Made by a program: the position numbers and the translations under genes. Shown here piece after piece: positions 1 to 7,074 of a stretch of 7,338 nucleotides of DNA (the stretch's first letter is position 1; each line of letters begins with the position of its first letter). The stretch lies in assembly GCA_009782025.1 (NCBI GenBank), contig WQUQ01000053.1, positions 1 to 7,338 of the forward strand, in the 5' to 3' direction. Origin of the DNA: Desulfobulbus sp. (GTDB lineage Bacteria; Pseudomonadota; Gammaproteobacteria; Burkholderiales; Rhodocyclaceae). The notes under the pieces are model-generated. The model was given only the letters and a program-made list of their open reading frames with translations. It searched no databases and was not told the DNA's origin.

Positions 1-314
1 GCGACGGAATCCAGGCGGGCTTCCAGCAATTGCAGCAGGTTTTCGCCCGTCTGGCCCTTGCGGCGCTCGGCTTCGGCGAAGGTCTTGCGGAACTGGCCTT
101 CGAGCACGCCATAGACGCGGCGGATTTTCTGCTTGGCGCGCAGGTGCACGCCATAGTCGGACAAGCGGGCGCCGGACTTCTGGCCATGCTGGCCAGGCGC
201 GTAGGCGCGGCGCTCGATGGCGCACTTGTCGGTAAAACACTTTTCGCCCTTCAGGAACAGCTTTTCGCCTTCGCGGCGGCACTGACGGCATTTCGGATCG
301 AGATTGCGAGCCAC
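1..314 (-). CDS. rpsD: 30S ribosomal protein S4, N-terminal part (gene continues past left edge)
   Basis: S4 is a primary 16S rRNA-binding protein that nucleates assembly of the 30S body; in enterobacteria it also represses the alpha operon. About 104 codons of the usual ~206 are visible. The frame opens with [20 protein letters not shown] and continues through an [10 protein letters not shown] segment (about 40-49) and [16 protein letters not shown], ending at [12 protein letters not shown], the beginning of the S4 RNA-binding domain. Cys9, Cys12, Cys26 and Cys31 match the zinc ligands of the Thermus-type (C+) S4; Escherichia S4 has lost this cluster. The start is GTG, chosen because it gives the family N-terminus and lies behind AAGGAG about 8 bases upstream. 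It follows rpsK by 12 bases, and the rpsK stop TAA is part of the binding site. rpoA and rplQ would be expected beyond the edge. Confidence 0.97.
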   Translation of the reverse strand, partial: MARNLDPKCRQCRREGEKLFLKGEKCFTDKCAIERRAYAPGQHGQKSGARLSDYGVHLRAKQKIRRVYGVLEGQFRKTFAEAERRKGQTGENLLQLLEARLDSV

Positions 315-326
315 TTGTCTTTCTCC

Positions 327-716
327 TTAGATGCGGCGCTTCTTGGGCGGACGGCAGCCGTTGTGGGGGATCGGCGTGACATCGGAAATGGCGGTGATCT
401 TCATGCCCAGCGCGTTCAGCGCGCGGACGGAAGATTCGCGGCCGGGGCCAGGCCCCTTGATGCGCACTTCCAGATTTTTCACGCCGCATTCCTGGGCGGC
501 CTTGCCGGCAGCCTCGGCGGCAACCTGGGCGGCAAACGGGGTGGACTTGCGCGAGCCGCGGAAACCCGCGCCGCCGGAAGTCGCCCACGACAAGGCATTG
601 CCCTGGCGGTCGGTGATGGTGATGATGGTATTGTTGAACGAAGCGTGAATGTGGGCGATGCCCTCGGCGACGTTCTTCTTGACCTTCTTGCGAACCTTGG
701 TGGTGGTTTTGACCAT
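327..716 (-). CDS. rpsK: 30S ribosomal protein S11
   Basis: S11 sits on the platform of the 30S subunit, where it lines the mRNA exit channel together with S7 and S18. The product is 129 residues, the same length as in E. coli. Visible family segments are [17 protein letters not shown] (about 20-36), [17 protein letters not shown] (about 48-64), the [15 protein letters not shown] stretch (about 86-100) and the C-terminus [18 protein letters not shown]. Asn119-Gly120 is the site where E. coli S11 is known to form isoaspartate, so that modification is possible here too. The ATG lies behind AAGAGGAACAGGAC, 12 bases after rpsM, with the rpsM TAA running into the binding site; translation is probably coupled. 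Identification is secure. Confidence 0.99.
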   Translation of the reverse strand: MVKTTTKVRKKVKKNVAEGIAHIHASFNNTIITITDRQGNALSWATSGGAGFRGSRKSTPFAAQVAAEAAGKAAQECGVKNLEVRIKGPGPGRESSVRALNALGMKITAISDVTPIPHNGCRPPKKRRI

Positions 717-728
717 GTCCTGTTCCTC

Positions 729-1091
729 TTACTTCTTGCCAGCGATGGCCTTGCGCGGCCCCTTGCGGGTACGGGCATTGGTGCGGGTGCGCTGACCACG
801 GCAGGGCAAGCCCTTGCGATGGCGCAGCCCTCGGTAGCAACCGAGATCCATCAGACGCTTGATGCTCATGGTGACTTCGCGGCGCAGGTCACCTTCGACG
901 GTGAACTTGCCCACTTCGTCGCGCAGACGATCCATGTCGGCATCGGACAGGTCTTTCATTTTGGTGGCACGACCAACGCCGGCGGCATCGCAGATTTTCT
1001 GCGCGCGCGTGCGGCCGATGCCGTAGATCGCGGTCAGGGCGATCTCGGCATGCTGATGGTTCGGAATGTTTACCCCTGCAATACGGGCCAT
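729..1091 (-). CDS. rpsM: 30S ribosomal protein S13
   Basis: S13 lies in the head of the 30S subunit, forms intersubunit bridges with 23S rRNA and L5, and its basic tail approaches the P-site tRNA. The product is 120 residues (118 in E. coli). It begins [20 protein letters not shown], has the helix-two-turns-helix core [18 protein letters not shown] (about 23-40), the [22 protein letters not shown] segment (about 67-88), and ends in the basic [23 protein letters not shown] tail and KAIAGKK. The start ATG follows GTGGAGTGAAGCA. It is the first gene of the classical alpha block (rpsM-rpsK-rpsD) and is separated from rpmJ by a 51-base AT-richer spacer, longer than most gaps here. No convincing separate promoter was found in that spacer. 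Confidence 0.99.
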   Translation of the reverse strand: MARIAGVNIPNHQHAEIALTAIYGIGRTRAQKICDAAGVGRATKMKDLSDADMDRLRDEVGKFTVEGDLRREVTMSIKRLMDLGCYRGLRHRKGLPCRGQRTRTNARTRKGPRKAIAGKK

Positions 1092-1142
1092 TGCTTCACT
1101 CCACTATTTCTAAAATTGACAAATGCTGGGCACGCCAGGAAA

Positions 1143-1256
1143 TCAACCCTGACGCTGCTTGTGACGCGGGTCCTTGCAAATGATGCGGACAACGCCCTTG
1201 CGCCGGATAACCTTGCAATTGCGGCAGATGCATTTCACCGAAGGTTGAACTTTCAT
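1143..1256 (-). CDS. rpmJ: 50S ribosomal protein L36, zinc-binding form
   Basis: L36 is the smallest bacterial ribosomal protein and binds 23S rRNA late in 50S assembly. This short frame encodes 37 residues: it starts [19 protein letters not shown] and ends DPRHKQRQG before TGA. Cys11, Cys14, Cys27 and His32 occupy the zinc-ribbon ligand positions, so this is the C+ form; Cys9 is an additional cysteine. The basic composition and 37-residue length (38 in E. coli) agree with the family. The ATG follows the strong binding site GAGGAG about 6 bases upstream, part of which can pair in a small hairpin. It lies between infA and rpsM, the order common in betaproteobacteria, with unusually wide spacers on both sides (73 and 51 bases). 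Confidence 0.97.
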   Translation of the reverse strand: MKVQPSVKCICRNCKVIRRKGVVRIICKDPRHKQRQG

Positions 1257-1265
1257 TTCTTACTC

Positions 1266-1277
1266 CTCGTCTGCGAG
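1266..1277 (-). promoter_or_regulatory. Small hairpin overlapping the rpmJ ribosome binding site
   Basis: In the transcript CTCG, loop CAGA, CGAG form a four-base-pair hairpin, with one further wobble pair outside. The 3' arm overlaps half of GAGGAG (1263-1268), the rpmJ Shine-Dalgarno. This could lower rpmJ initiation slightly. The stem is so short that chance is a real alternative; no regulator is implied. Confidence 0.25.
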
Positions 1278-1329
1278 AGCCTGGAAGCAGCCGTGATTCC
1301 TTGCCCCGCGGTTTATTGCGTAGAGACGG

Positions 1330-1548
1330 TTACTTGGCGCGGAACACAATCCGCGCCTTCGTTAAATCGTAGGGGGTCAACTGAACGGTGACCTTGTCGC
1401 CGGGCAGGATGCGGATGTAGTGCATGCGCATTTTCCCGGAGATGAAGCCGTGCACGATGTGCCCGTTTTCCAGCTTGACCTTGAAGGTCGCATTCGGGAG
1501 GTTCTCGACCACCTCCCCCTGCATCTCGATGTAATCTTCCTTGGCCAT
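1330..1548 (-). CDS. infA: Translation initiation factor IF-1
   Basis: IF-1 binds the A site of the 30S subunit during initiation and helps IF-2 and IF-3 select the start. The product is 72 residues, the standard length, and is a single S1-like OB fold. It begins [19 protein letters not shown], contains [20 protein letters not shown] (about 22-41), [19 protein letters not shown] (about 44-62) and ends KARIVFRAK. The [19 protein letters not shown] variant resembles betaproteobacterial IF-1 rather than the E. coli form (from memory). The ATG is only six bases after the secY stop, and TAAGG at that stop serves as the binding site, so translation is probably coupled to secY. In E. coli infA lies elsewhere; its place here between secY and rpmJ is common in other bacteria. 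A second infA copy cannot be excluded from this window. Confidence 0.98.
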   Translation of the reverse strand: MAKEDYIEMQGEVVENLPNATFKVKLENGHIVHGFISGKMRMHYIRILPGDKVTVQLTPYDLTKARIVFRAK

Positions 1549-1554
1549 CGCGCC

Positions 1555-2889
1555 TTACTTGAACGGACCGCCGCCCTTGAAATTGGCTTTCTTCAGGAGG
1601 CTTTCATATTGATGGGACATGATGTAGGCCTGAACCTGGGACATGAAGTCCATGGTCACGACCACGATAATCAAGAGCGAGGTGCCGCCGAAGTGGAAGG
1701 GCACGTTCCATTTCAGGATCAGAAACTCGGGCAGCAGGCAGACCAGGGTGATGTAGGCAGCCCCCACCAGGGTCAGGCGCATCAGGATCTTGTCGATGTA
1801 GCGCGCCGTCTGCTCGCCCGGACGGATGCCCGGCACGAAGGCGCCGCTCTTCTTCAGGTTGTCGGCGGTTTCCTTGGAATTGAACACCAGCGCCGTGTAG
1901 AAGAAACAGAAGAAGATGATCGCCACGGCATACAACATCACATAGATCGGCTGTCCGGGCGCCAGGGTGCCAGCGATGTCCTTCAGCCAGGACATCGACT
2001 CGCCCGACCCGAACCAGCCGGCGACGGTGGCCGGAAACAGGATGATCGACGAGGCAAAGATCGGCGGAATGACGCCCGACATGTTGAGCTTGAGCGGCAG
2101 ATGGGAACTCTGGCCGCCGTAAATCTTGTTGCCGACCTGGCGCTTGGCGTAATTGACCAGAATCTTGCGCTGGCCGCGTTCGACAAAGACGACGAAGGCG
2201 GTAACCAGAACGACCAGGATGCAGATGAAAATCGCCACCAGCGGGTGCATACCACCGTTGGAGACCAGGGTAGCCGTACCGCCGACAGCATTCGGAAGAC
2301 CGGCGGCGATACCAGCGAAAATGATGATGGAAATGCCGTTGCCCAGGCCGCGCTCGGTGATCTGCTCGCCGAGCCACATCAGGAACATGGTACCGGTCAG
2401 CAGTGTAGACACCGTCGTCAGCCGAAACAGGAAACCGGGGCTGAGAACCAGGTTGGGCTGCGCCTCCAGCGCAATGGCGATGCCGATGCCCTGGAACAGC
2501 GCCAGGACGACCGTGCCGTAGCGGGTGTATTGCGTGATCTTGCGCCGTCCGGCCTCGCCTTCCTTCTTCAGGGCTTCGAGTTGCGGGCTGGCGACGCTCA
2601 TCAACTGCATGATGATCGAGGCCGAGATGTACGGCATGATCCCCAGCGCGAAGATGGTGAAACGCGACAGGGCGCCGCCCGAGAACATGTTGAACATGCC
2701 CAGGATGCCGCCCTTCTGCGTATTGAAAAGATCGGCCAGAACATTGGGGTCGATGCCCGGCACCGGAATATGGGCGCCGATGCGATAGACGACCAGCGCG
2801 CCGAGCAGGAAGAACAAGCGGCGCCTGAGGTCGCCGAACTTGCCGCCCTTGCCAACCGCGCCTTTGCCGACTGTTTGATTTGCTGCCAA
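1555..2889 (-). CDS. secY: Preprotein translocase subunit SecY
   Basis: SecY is the channel of the inner-membrane SecYEG translocon, accepting substrates from SecA or directly from ribosomes. The product is 444 residues with about ten membrane segments (roughly 22-40, 75-95, 122-142, 153-175, 183-200, 215-236, 270-292, 313-335, 368-388 and 398-415). Seen in order: the [21 protein letters not shown] entry, IPVPGID, a plug region near [18 protein letters not shown] (about 60-77), the signature [15 protein letters not shown] (83-97), the RGQRKI cytosolic loop (about 238-243) and the [11 protein letters not shown] loop (about 351-361), both known contact areas for SecA and the ribosome. The start is TTG: it yields the family N-terminus, lies 7 bases behind AAAAGGG, and the next in-frame Met is at residue 65 in the plug region, too late to be the start. 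It follows rplO by 20 bases and precedes infA by 6. Confidence 0.98.
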   Translation of the reverse strand: MAANQTVGKGAVGKGGKFGDLRRRLFFLLGALVVYRIGAHIPVPGIDPNVLADLFNTQKGGILGMFNMFSGGALSRFTIFALGIMPYISASIIMQLMSVASPQLEALKKEGEAGRRKITQYTRYGTVVLALFQGIGIAIALEAQPNLVLSPGFLFRLTTVSTLLTGTMFLMWLGEQITERGLGNGISIIIFAGIAAGLPNAVGGTATLVSNGGMHPLVAIFICILVVLVTAFVVFVERGQRKILVNYAKRQVGNKIYGGQSSHLPLKLNMSGVIPPIFASSIILFPATVAGWFGSGESMSWLKDIAGTLAPGQPIYVMLYAVAIIFFCFFYTALVFNSKETADNLKKSGAFVPGIRPGEQTARYIDKILMRLTLVGAAYITLVCLLPEFLILKWNVPFHFGGTSLLIIVVVTMDFMSQVQAYIMSHQYESLLKKANFKGGGPFK

Positions 2890-2909
2890 CGTTCGACCCT
2901 TTTCCTGGC

Positions 2910-3344
2910 TTATTCGGCGATGGAGCCGCCGACGGCCTCAATGGCGGCCCTGGCGCCCTTGGTGACGCCGATGCCTTTCAAGCTGACCTTGCGGGTGAGC
3001 TTGCCGGACAGGATCACCTTGGCCGACAGCGCGTCGCCCGGAACGATGCCGGCGACCTGCAACGACAGCAGATCAACCTCGTCGACCGGCAGCCGCTCCA
3101 GATCGGAGAGGCGCACTTCGTAATTGCGGGCGCGGGTCAGCGAATTGAAGCCGCGCTTGGGCAGGCGACGCTGCAAGGGCATCTGGCCGCCCTCGAAACC
3201 GACCTTGTGGAAACCGCCGGAACGGGATTTCTGACCCTTGTGACCGCGGCCGCAAGTCTTGCCGAGGCCCGAACCGATGCCGCGGCCGACGCGCCTGGCG
3301 GCCTTTTTGGAGCCTTCAGCCGGCTTGATGGTGTTCAGACGCAT
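2910..3344 (-). CDS. rplO: 50S ribosomal protein L15
   Basis: L15 binds 23S rRNA in the interior of the 50S subunit and joins late in assembly. The product is 144 residues, identical in length to E. coli L15. It starts [20 protein letters not shown], followed by the glycine- and arginine-rich extension [24 protein letters not shown] (about 20-43), the [17 protein letters not shown] motif (about 50-66) and a folded C-terminal half ending [15 protein letters not shown]. The ATG comes three bases after the rpmD stop (TGAGTCATG), so the binding site GAGGGT lies inside the end of rpmD; tight translational coupling to rpmD is likely. The rplO-secY order is the classical spc arrangement. Confidence 0.99.
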   Translation of the reverse strand: MRLNTIKPAEGSKKAARRVGRGIGSGLGKTCGRGHKGQKSRSGGFHKVGFEGGQMPLQRRLPKRGFNSLTRARNYEVRLSDLERLPVDEVDLLSLQVAGIVPGDALSAKVILSGKLTRKVSLKGIGVTKGARAAIEAVGGSIAE

Positions 3345-3347
3345 GAC

Positions 3348-3530
3348 TCAACCCTCGACCTTCACGAGATACTGCACCTTCTGGATCATGCCGCGGATGG
3401 CCGGCGTGTCTTCCAGTTCGGCGCAGCTATTCAACTTGCGCAGCCCCAGACCGCGCACGGTGGCGCGGTGGTCCTCTTTGGTACCGATGATGCTCTTGAC
3501 GAGTTTCACCTTGATTTTCTTGTCAGCCAT
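3348..3530 (-). CDS. rpmD: 50S ribosomal protein L30
   Basis: L30 is a small 23S rRNA-binding protein of the 50S subunit. Starting at this ATG the product is 60 residues, [20 protein letters not shown] through [20 protein letters not shown] and [19 protein letters not shown], matching the family in length and in its GLGLRK loop. A GTG nine bases upstream (position 3539) would add Met-Asn-Phe; it has a possible binding site, GGGGTGA, inside the end of rpsE. The ATG is preferred because it gives the normal N-terminus, although only GGGTGA sits in front of it, at a short distance. This is one of the less clear starts in the cluster. It lies between rpsE and rplO, with gaps of 15 and 3 bases. Confidence 0.95.
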   Translation of the reverse strand: MADKKIKVKLVKSIIGTKEDHRATVRGLGLRKLNSCAELEDTPAIRGMIQKVQYLVKVEG

Positions 3531-3545
3531 AAAATTCACCCAAAC

Positions 3546-4073
3546 TCACCCCAGAATCTGTTCCACCGACTTGCCGCGCTTGGCGGCAATCTCGGCCGGC
3601 GTATTGACCTTCGACAAACCGTCGATGGTGGCGCGCACGATGTTGTAGGGATTGGTCGAACCGTGCGCCTTGGCGACCACGTTGGTCACGCCGACGACCT
3701 CGAACACGGCGCGCATGGCACCGCCGGCGATGATGCCCGCGCCTTCCGGGGCCGGCTGAATCATCACCGAAGTCGCGCCGTGGCGGCCGATCACGGTGTG
3801 ATGCACGGTGCCGTTCTTGAGGCTGACCTTGGCCATCTTGCGCCGCGCCTCATCCATGGCCTTCTGGGCGGCAACCGGCACTTCGCGGGACTTGCCCTTG
3901 CCCATGCCGATGCTGCCGTCGCCGTCGCCAACCACGGTCAGCGCGGCAAAGCCGAGAATGCGGCCGCCCTTCACCACCTTGGTGACGCGGTTGACCGCGA
4001 CCATCTTTTCACGCAAACCGTCGTCGCGCTCTTCAGCGTGCTGCGGCTTCTTGTTTCTTTCGGGTTTAGCCAT
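3546..4073 (-). CDS. rpsE: 30S ribosomal protein S5
   Basis: S5 lies on the solvent side of the 30S subunit near the mRNA entry channel and affects decoding accuracy; its mutants give spectinomycin resistance or ribosomal ambiguity. The product is 175 residues, slightly longer than E. coli's 167 because of a charged N-terminus ([20 protein letters not shown]). The N-terminal RNA-binding domain (about 19-85) contains [17 protein letters not shown] and the loop [20 protein letters not shown]; the C-terminal domain shows [16 protein letters not shown] (about 114-129), [18 protein letters not shown] and [13 protein letters not shown]. The Lys-Gly-Gly-Arg of the spectinomycin-linked loop is intact, so nothing here suggests resistance. 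The ATG follows rplR by 26 bases; AGG motifs precede it, but spacing is looser than in neighbours. Confidence 0.99.
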   Translation of the reverse strand: MAKPERNKKPQHAEERDDGLREKMVAVNRVTKVVKGGRILGFAALTVVGDGDGSIGMGKGKSREVPVAAQKAMDEARRKMAKVSLKNGTVHHTVIGRHGATSVMIQPAPEGAGIIAGGAMRAVFEVVGVTNVVAKAHGSTNPYNIVRATIDGLSKVNTPAEIAAKRGKSVEQILG

Positions 4074-4099
4074 TTTCTTAACCTGGTCCTTTCAGGGCG

Positions 4100-4456
4100 T
4101 CAGAACTTCAGGCCGGCTTCACGCGCGGCTTCCGCCAGCGCCTGAACGCGGCCGTGGTACTGCAAGCCGGAACGATCGAAAGCCACCTGCTCGATGCCGG
4201 CGGCCCTGGCGCGCTCGGCAATCAGCTTGCCCACGGTCGTGGCGGCAGCCTTGTTGCCGCCGTTCGGGACGCTCGTGCGAACGTCCTTGTCCAGCGTCGA
4301 AGCCGAAGCCAGCACCTTGCCGCCACAGGGCGAGATGATCTGGGCGTAAATGTGGCAGTTGCTGCGGTTGACGCACAGGCGTACCGCTTTCAGCTCGGCG
4401 ATTTTGGCCCGGGTTTTGCGGGCGCGGCGCAGACGCGCTTCTTTCCTGTTATACAT
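4100..4456 (-). CDS. rplR: 50S ribosomal protein L18
   Basis: L18 binds 5S rRNA and, with L5, anchors it in the central protuberance of the 50S subunit. The product is 118 residues (117 in E. coli). It begins [20 protein letters not shown], a basic tail, followed by [30 protein letters not shown] (about 27-56), [22 protein letters not shown] (about 76-97) and [19 protein letters not shown] at the end, all typical of the family. The ATG follows TAAGGGTGGCAT, in which the rplF stop codon begins the binding site. It lies between rplF and rpsE as in other spc operons. Confidence 0.99.
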   Translation of the reverse strand: MYNRKEARLRRARKTRAKIAELKAVRLCVNRSNCHIYAQIISPCGGKVLASASTLDKDVRTSVPNGGNKAAATTVGKLIAERARAAGIEQVAFDRSGLQYHGRVQALAEAAREAGLKF

Positions 4457-4465
4457 ATGCCACCC

Positions 4466-4996
4466 TTACTTCTTCTTGGTTTCCTTGATGAGCACCACTT
4501 CGTCCGCGTAGCGCACGCCCTTGCCCTTGTACGGCTCCGGTTTGCGATAGGCGCGCACTTCGGCGGCGACCTGGCCGACCTGCTGCCGATCCGAACCCTT
4601 GATGAGGATCTCGGTCTGCGTCGGGCATTCAACCTTGACGCCAGCGGGCATCTTGTGCGCCACCGGGTGCGAGAAACCCAGCGACAGATTCAGCACGTCG
4701 CCCTGAGCCTGGGCGCGATAGCCGACGCCCACCAGTTGCAGCTTCTTCTCGAAACCCTTGGAGACGCCGGTGACCATGTTGGAGAGGTTGGCGCGCATGG
4801 TGCCCCACATGGCAGCGGCGTTGACCGCGCCTTCGATTTTGGACACCTGAATGCTCCGGCCCTCGACCGCAACCTTGACCGACGGATGAGTGGCGGCCTT
4901 CAGCGTGCCGAGCGGCCCCTTGACGACGATCTGCTCGCCGAGGGTCACTTCGACGCCGGCCGGCAGAACGATGGGATTCTTACCAATACGAGACAT
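4466..4996 (-). CDS. rplF: 50S ribosomal protein L6
   Basis: L6 binds 23S rRNA near the sarcin-ricin loop and the factor-binding site of the 50S subunit. The product is 176 residues (177 in E. coli), made of two similar alpha/beta domains. It begins [20 protein letters not shown]; other family segments are VKGPLGTL (about 25-32), [24 protein letters not shown] (about 73-96), [17 protein letters not shown] (about 103-119) and the conserved C-terminal segment [18 protein letters not shown]. The ATG is behind the strong binding site AAGGGGGG, which begins in the rpsH stop codon; the intergenic gap is 9 bases. Confidence 0.99.
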   Translation of the reverse strand: MSRIGKNPIVLPAGVEVTLGEQIVVKGPLGTLKAATHPSVKVAVEGRSIQVSKIEGAVNAAAMWGTMRANLSNMVTGVSKGFEKKLQLVGVGYRAQAQGDVLNLSLGFSHPVAHKMPAGVKVECPTQTEILIKGSDRQQVGQVAAEVRAYRKPEPYKGKGVRYADEVVLIKETKKK

Positions 4997-5005
4997 GTTC
5001 CCCCC

Positions 5006-5401
5006 TTACGCCACGATGCAGAGAACTTCGCCGCCGACCTTGCTGGCGCGAGCCTTGCGATCGGTCATGACGCCCTTCGGGGTCGACACGATGGCAACCC
5101 CGAGACCATTCATGACGCGAGGAATATCCTCGCAGCCCTTGTAGATGCGTAGCCCCGGCTTGGACACGCGCTCGATGCGCTCGATGACCGGACGACCGGC
5201 GTAATACCTGAGCGCGATGTCGAGCGTCGGCTTGCCATCGCCATCGCGAACCGCAAAATCTTCGACGTAGCCTTCGTCCTTGAGCACGGCGGCGATGGCC
5301 ACCTTGAGCTTGGACGAGGGCATGGAGACAGACGCCTTTTCGGCGAGCTGGGCGTTGCGGATGCGGGTCAGCATGTCCGCGATCGGATCGCTCATAGCCA
5401 T
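5006..5401 (-). CDS. rpsH: 30S ribosomal protein S8
   Basis: S8 is a primary binder of the central domain of 16S rRNA (helix 21). In E. coli it also represses the spc operon by binding mRNA near the rplX-rplE junction. The product is 131 residues. It begins [20 protein letters not shown] and shows [22 protein letters not shown] (about 26-47), the [15 protein letters not shown] segment (about 83-97) and the C-terminal signature [19 protein letters not shown] (about 101-119), ending [10 protein letters not shown] second ATG lies two codons in; the first is preferred because it lies 8-9 bases behind GAGGAG and matches the usual MxM start. I compared the rplX-rplE junction by eye and could not identify an S8 mRNA site there. 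Confidence 0.99.
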   Translation of the reverse strand: MAMSDPIADMLTRIRNAQLAEKASVSMPSSKLKVAIAAVLKDEGYVEDFAVRDGDGKPTLDIALRYYAGRPVIERIERVSKPGLRIYKGCEDIPRVMNGLGVAIVSTPKGVMTDRKARASKVGGEVLCIVA

Positions 5402-5415
5402 TTCTGTATCTCCTC

Positions 5416-5721
5416 TTACCAGCTAGCCTTGACAATCCCCGGGATTTCGCCGTTGAAGGCGAGTTCGCGGATCTTGTTACGGCACAGGCCGAATTTACGG
5501 AAAACACCACGCGGACGGCCGGTCAACTGGCAACGGTTGCGCAGGCGCGACGGGCTGGCGTTGCGCGGCAGGGCCTGCAACTTCAGACGAGCGTCGTAAC
5601 GATCCTGGTCGGACAGACTCGCATCGTCGATGATCGCCTCCAGGGCGGCACGCTTCTTGGCGTACTGGGCGACCAGCTTGCGGCGCTTCTCTTCGCGGTT
5701 GATCAGAGCAAGTTTTGCCAT
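5416..5721 (-). CDS. rpsN: 30S ribosomal protein S14 (zinc-independent long form)
   Basis: S14 is a late-assembling protein in the head of the 30S subunit. The product is 101 residues, the length of the long C- form in E. coli. It begins [20 protein letters not shown] and ends with [20 protein letters not shown] (about 54-73), [15 protein letters not shown] and [11 protein letters not shown]. The paired CxxC motifs of the 61-residue zinc form are absent; single cysteines occur at RNRC and GLC. The frame stays open for 20 codons upstream of this ATG into rplE, but this start gives the family N-terminus and has GAGG overlapping the rplE stop (TGAGG), 6 bases before it. This zinc-free S14 sits in the same cluster as zinc-type S4 and L36. 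Confidence 0.99.
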   Translation of the reverse strand: MAKLALINREEKRRKLVAQYAKKRAALEAIIDDASLSDQDRYDARLKLQALPRNASPSRLRNRCQLTGRPRGVFRKFGLCRNKIRELAFNGEIPGIVKASW

Positions 5722-5728
5722 GATTGCC

Positions 5729-6268
5729 TCAATTCTTGAACGGAAACTTGAACGCGGCGAGCAGGGCTTTCGCCTCCGCATCGGTCTTCGCGGTCGTGGT
5801 GATGCTGATATTCATCCCCCGCAGGGCATCGATCTTGTCGTATTCGATTTCCGGGAAAATGATCTGCTCCTTGACACCCATGTTGTAGTTGCCCTGGCCG
5901 TCGAAACCCTTGCCGGAAATACCGCGGAAGTCGCGCACGCGCGGCAGGGCGACGGTAACCAGGCGATCCAGGAACTCGAACATGCGCGGGCCGCGCAGGG
6001 TGACCATGCAGCCGATCGGATAACCATCGCGGATCTTGAAACCGGCGATCGACTTCTTCGCCTTGGTCGTCACCGGCTTCTGGCCAGCGATTTTCTGCAT
6101 GTCGCCAACGGCGTTTTCGAGCACCTTCTTGTCGGCCACCGCTTCGCCCACCCCCATGTTCAGGGTAATCTTGGTGATACGCGGCACTTCCATGCTCGAC
6201 TTGTAGCCGAATTGCTTGACCAGATCGGCGACGATGGTGTCTTTGTAAACTTGTTGCAAACGCGCCAT
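5729..6268 (-). CDS. rplE: 50S ribosomal protein L5
   Basis: L5 binds 5S rRNA in the central protuberance, forms a bridge with S13 and touches the P-site tRNA. The product is 179 residues, the same length as E. coli L5. It begins [20 protein letters not shown], with the [20 protein letters not shown] strand (about 24-43), [33 protein letters not shown] (about 61-93), [19 protein letters not shown] and the C-terminal [29 protein letters not shown]. All agree with the family. The ATG follows TAAGGGACTGTC, a moderate binding site beginning in the rplX stop. In E. coli the S8 repressor site for the operon lies at this position, but its shape is not evident here. Confidence 0.99.
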   Translation of the reverse strand: MARLQQVYKDTIVADLVKQFGYKSSMEVPRITKITLNMGVGEAVADKKVLENAVGDMQKIAGQKPVTTKAKKSIAGFKIRDGYPIGCMVTLRGPRMFEFLDRLVTVALPRVRDFRGISGKGFDGQGNYNMGVKEQIIFPEIEYDKIDALRGMNISITTTAKTDAEAKALLAAFKFPFKN

Positions 6269-6277
6269 GACAGTCCC

Positions 6278-6595
6278 TTATACGTTCACCAGTTCGCCGT
6301 TCGACTTGAACACGCGAACCTTGCGGCCATCTTCGAGCACCTTGAAGCCGACGCGGTCGGCCTTCTTGGTCGCCGAATTGAACAGCGCCACATTGGAAAG
6401 ATGAATCGGCATATCCTTTTCAACGATGCCGCCGGCCACACCCTTCATCGGATTGGGCTTGACGTGCTTCTTGGCGCGATTGATACCCTCGACGACGACA
6501 TGCTCGTCGCCCGCGCGGGAGAGCACGGTACCGCGACTGCCCTTGTACTTGCCGGTAATGACGATGACCTCGTCGCCCTTGCGAATCTTTTCCAT
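6278..6595 (-). CDS. rplX: 50S ribosomal protein L24
   Basis: L24 is one of the two proteins that initiate 50S assembly, binding the 5' part of 23S rRNA; in the mature ribosome it lies near the peptide exit. The product is 105 residues (104 in E. coli). The N-terminal KOW motif is clear: [20 protein letters not shown] (about 3-22) followed by TVLSR. Next come [17 protein letters not shown] (about 33-49) and [30 protein letters not shown] (about 55-84). It ends in NGELVNV. The ATG follows TAAGGAAGGCGTC, a good binding site starting in the rplN stop codon, with a gap of 10 bases. Confidence 0.99.
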   Translation of the reverse strand: MEKIRKGDEVIVITGKYKGSRGTVLSRAGDEHVVVEGINRAKKHVKPNPMKGVAGGIVEKDMPIHLSNVALFNSATKKADRVGFKVLEDGRKVRVFKSNGELVNV

Positions 6596-6605
6596 GACGC
6601 CTTCC

Positions 6606-6974
6606 TTACAGCACTTCAGGAGCCAGGGACACGATCTTCATGAAGCGCTCGGTGCGCAGTTCGCGGGTCACCGGGCCAAAGATGCGCGTGCCGATCGGCT
6701 CGAGCTTGTTGTTGAGGAGCACCGCGGCATTGCCGTCGAAGCGAACCAGCGACCCGTCGGGACGGCGAACGCCCTTGGCGGTACGCACCACCACGGCATT
6801 GTAAACATCGCCTTTCTTGACGCGACCGCGCGGCGCAGCATCCTTGATGCTGACCTTGATGACGTCGCCAATGCCGGCGTAGCGGCGCCTGGAGCCGCCC
6901 AGCACCTTGATACACATAACTGAACGGGCGCCGGTATTATCGGCGACGTCCAGCGTCGTCTGCATCTGAATCAT
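6606..6974 (-). CDS. rplN: 50S ribosomal protein L14
   Basis: L14 lies on the intersubunit face of the 50S subunit, contacts 16S rRNA in a bridge and is the known docking site of the silencing factor RsfS. The product is 122 residues (123 in E. coli): [48 protein letters not shown] (about 23-50), [34 protein letters not shown] (about 55-88) and the C-terminal [28 protein letters not shown]. The ATG has GGAGAG about 9-10 bases upstream, set in the loop of a short hairpin. It is the first gene of the cluster in this window and is preceded by a candidate promoter, as the spc operon is in E. coli. rpsQ (S17), the usual upstream gene, is not visible in the 364 bases remaining. Confidence 0.99.
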   Translation of the reverse strand: MIQMQTTLDVADNTGARSVMCIKVLGGSRRRYAGIGDVIKVSIKDAAPRGRVKKGDVYNAVVVRTAKGVRRPDGSLVRFDGNAAVLLNNKLEPIGTRIFGPVTRELRTERFMKIVSLAPEVL

Positions 6975-6996
6975 TTAAGTTAACTCTCCAACTTAA
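6975..6996 (-). promoter_or_regulatory. Short hairpin with the rplN ribosome binding site in its loop
   Basis: In the transcript UUAAGUU and AACUUAA are perfect seven-base arms around the eight-base loop GGAGAGUU, directly before the rplN ATG. The loop contains the Shine-Dalgarno GGAGAG. The stem is mostly A-U and therefore weak, so it may present the binding site rather than hide it. No regulator can be named. Confidence 0.4.
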
Positions 6997-6997
6997 T

Positions 6998-7009
6998 CCG
7001 CCTGCGCGG
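6998..7009 (-). promoter_or_regulatory. GC hairpin in the rplN leader
   Basis: CCGC and GCGG arms surround the loop GCAG, immediately upstream of the rplN binding-site hairpin. No U tract follows, so it is not a terminator. It may stabilise or space the leader; with four base pairs it could also be chance. Confidence 0.25.
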
Positions 7010-7074
7010 TCAGTCTTGGAACCCGTAGGGGTCGAACATCTTTCCGTTACCGCGAACAATGAACCGGCGGCGAG

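Noticed and set aside
1092..1142. A separate alpha-operon promoter directly before rpsM
   Set aside because: The spacer is AT-rich, but no pair of boxes with acceptable spacing was found on the minus strand.
1116..1144. TTGACA on the plus strand in the rpmJ-rpsM spacer, as an antisense promoter
   Set aside because: The -35 is perfect but the base stretch 17 downstream (GAAATC) is a poor -10, so no promoter is supported.
30..1391. Plus-strand frame of 453 codons opposite rpsD, rpsK, rpsM and rpmJ
   Set aside because: Alanine- and glycine-rich mirror of conserved ribosomal-protein codons; its length follows from high GC and strong third-position bias on the other strand.
1604..2941. Minus-strand frame of 445 codons overlapping secY in another frame
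   Set aside because: Arg/Pro/His-rich out-of-frame translation of secY; the in-frame product is a full SecY.
1420..3123. Long plus-strand open frame of 567 codons opposite secY and infA
   Set aside because: It is antisense to well-identified genes, has the His/Asp/Arg-rich make-up of a GC-rich shadow frame, no recognisable domain, and no binding site suited to a start.
2880..5152. Plus-strand frames of 421 and 332 codons opposite rplO to rpsH
   Set aside because: Same shadow pattern against certain genes on the minus strand; no domain seen.
6260..6300. S8 repressor site at the rplX-rplE junction, as in E. coli
   Set aside because: Checked by eye for a helix-21-like hairpin around the rplE start; none was clear, so it is not annotated.
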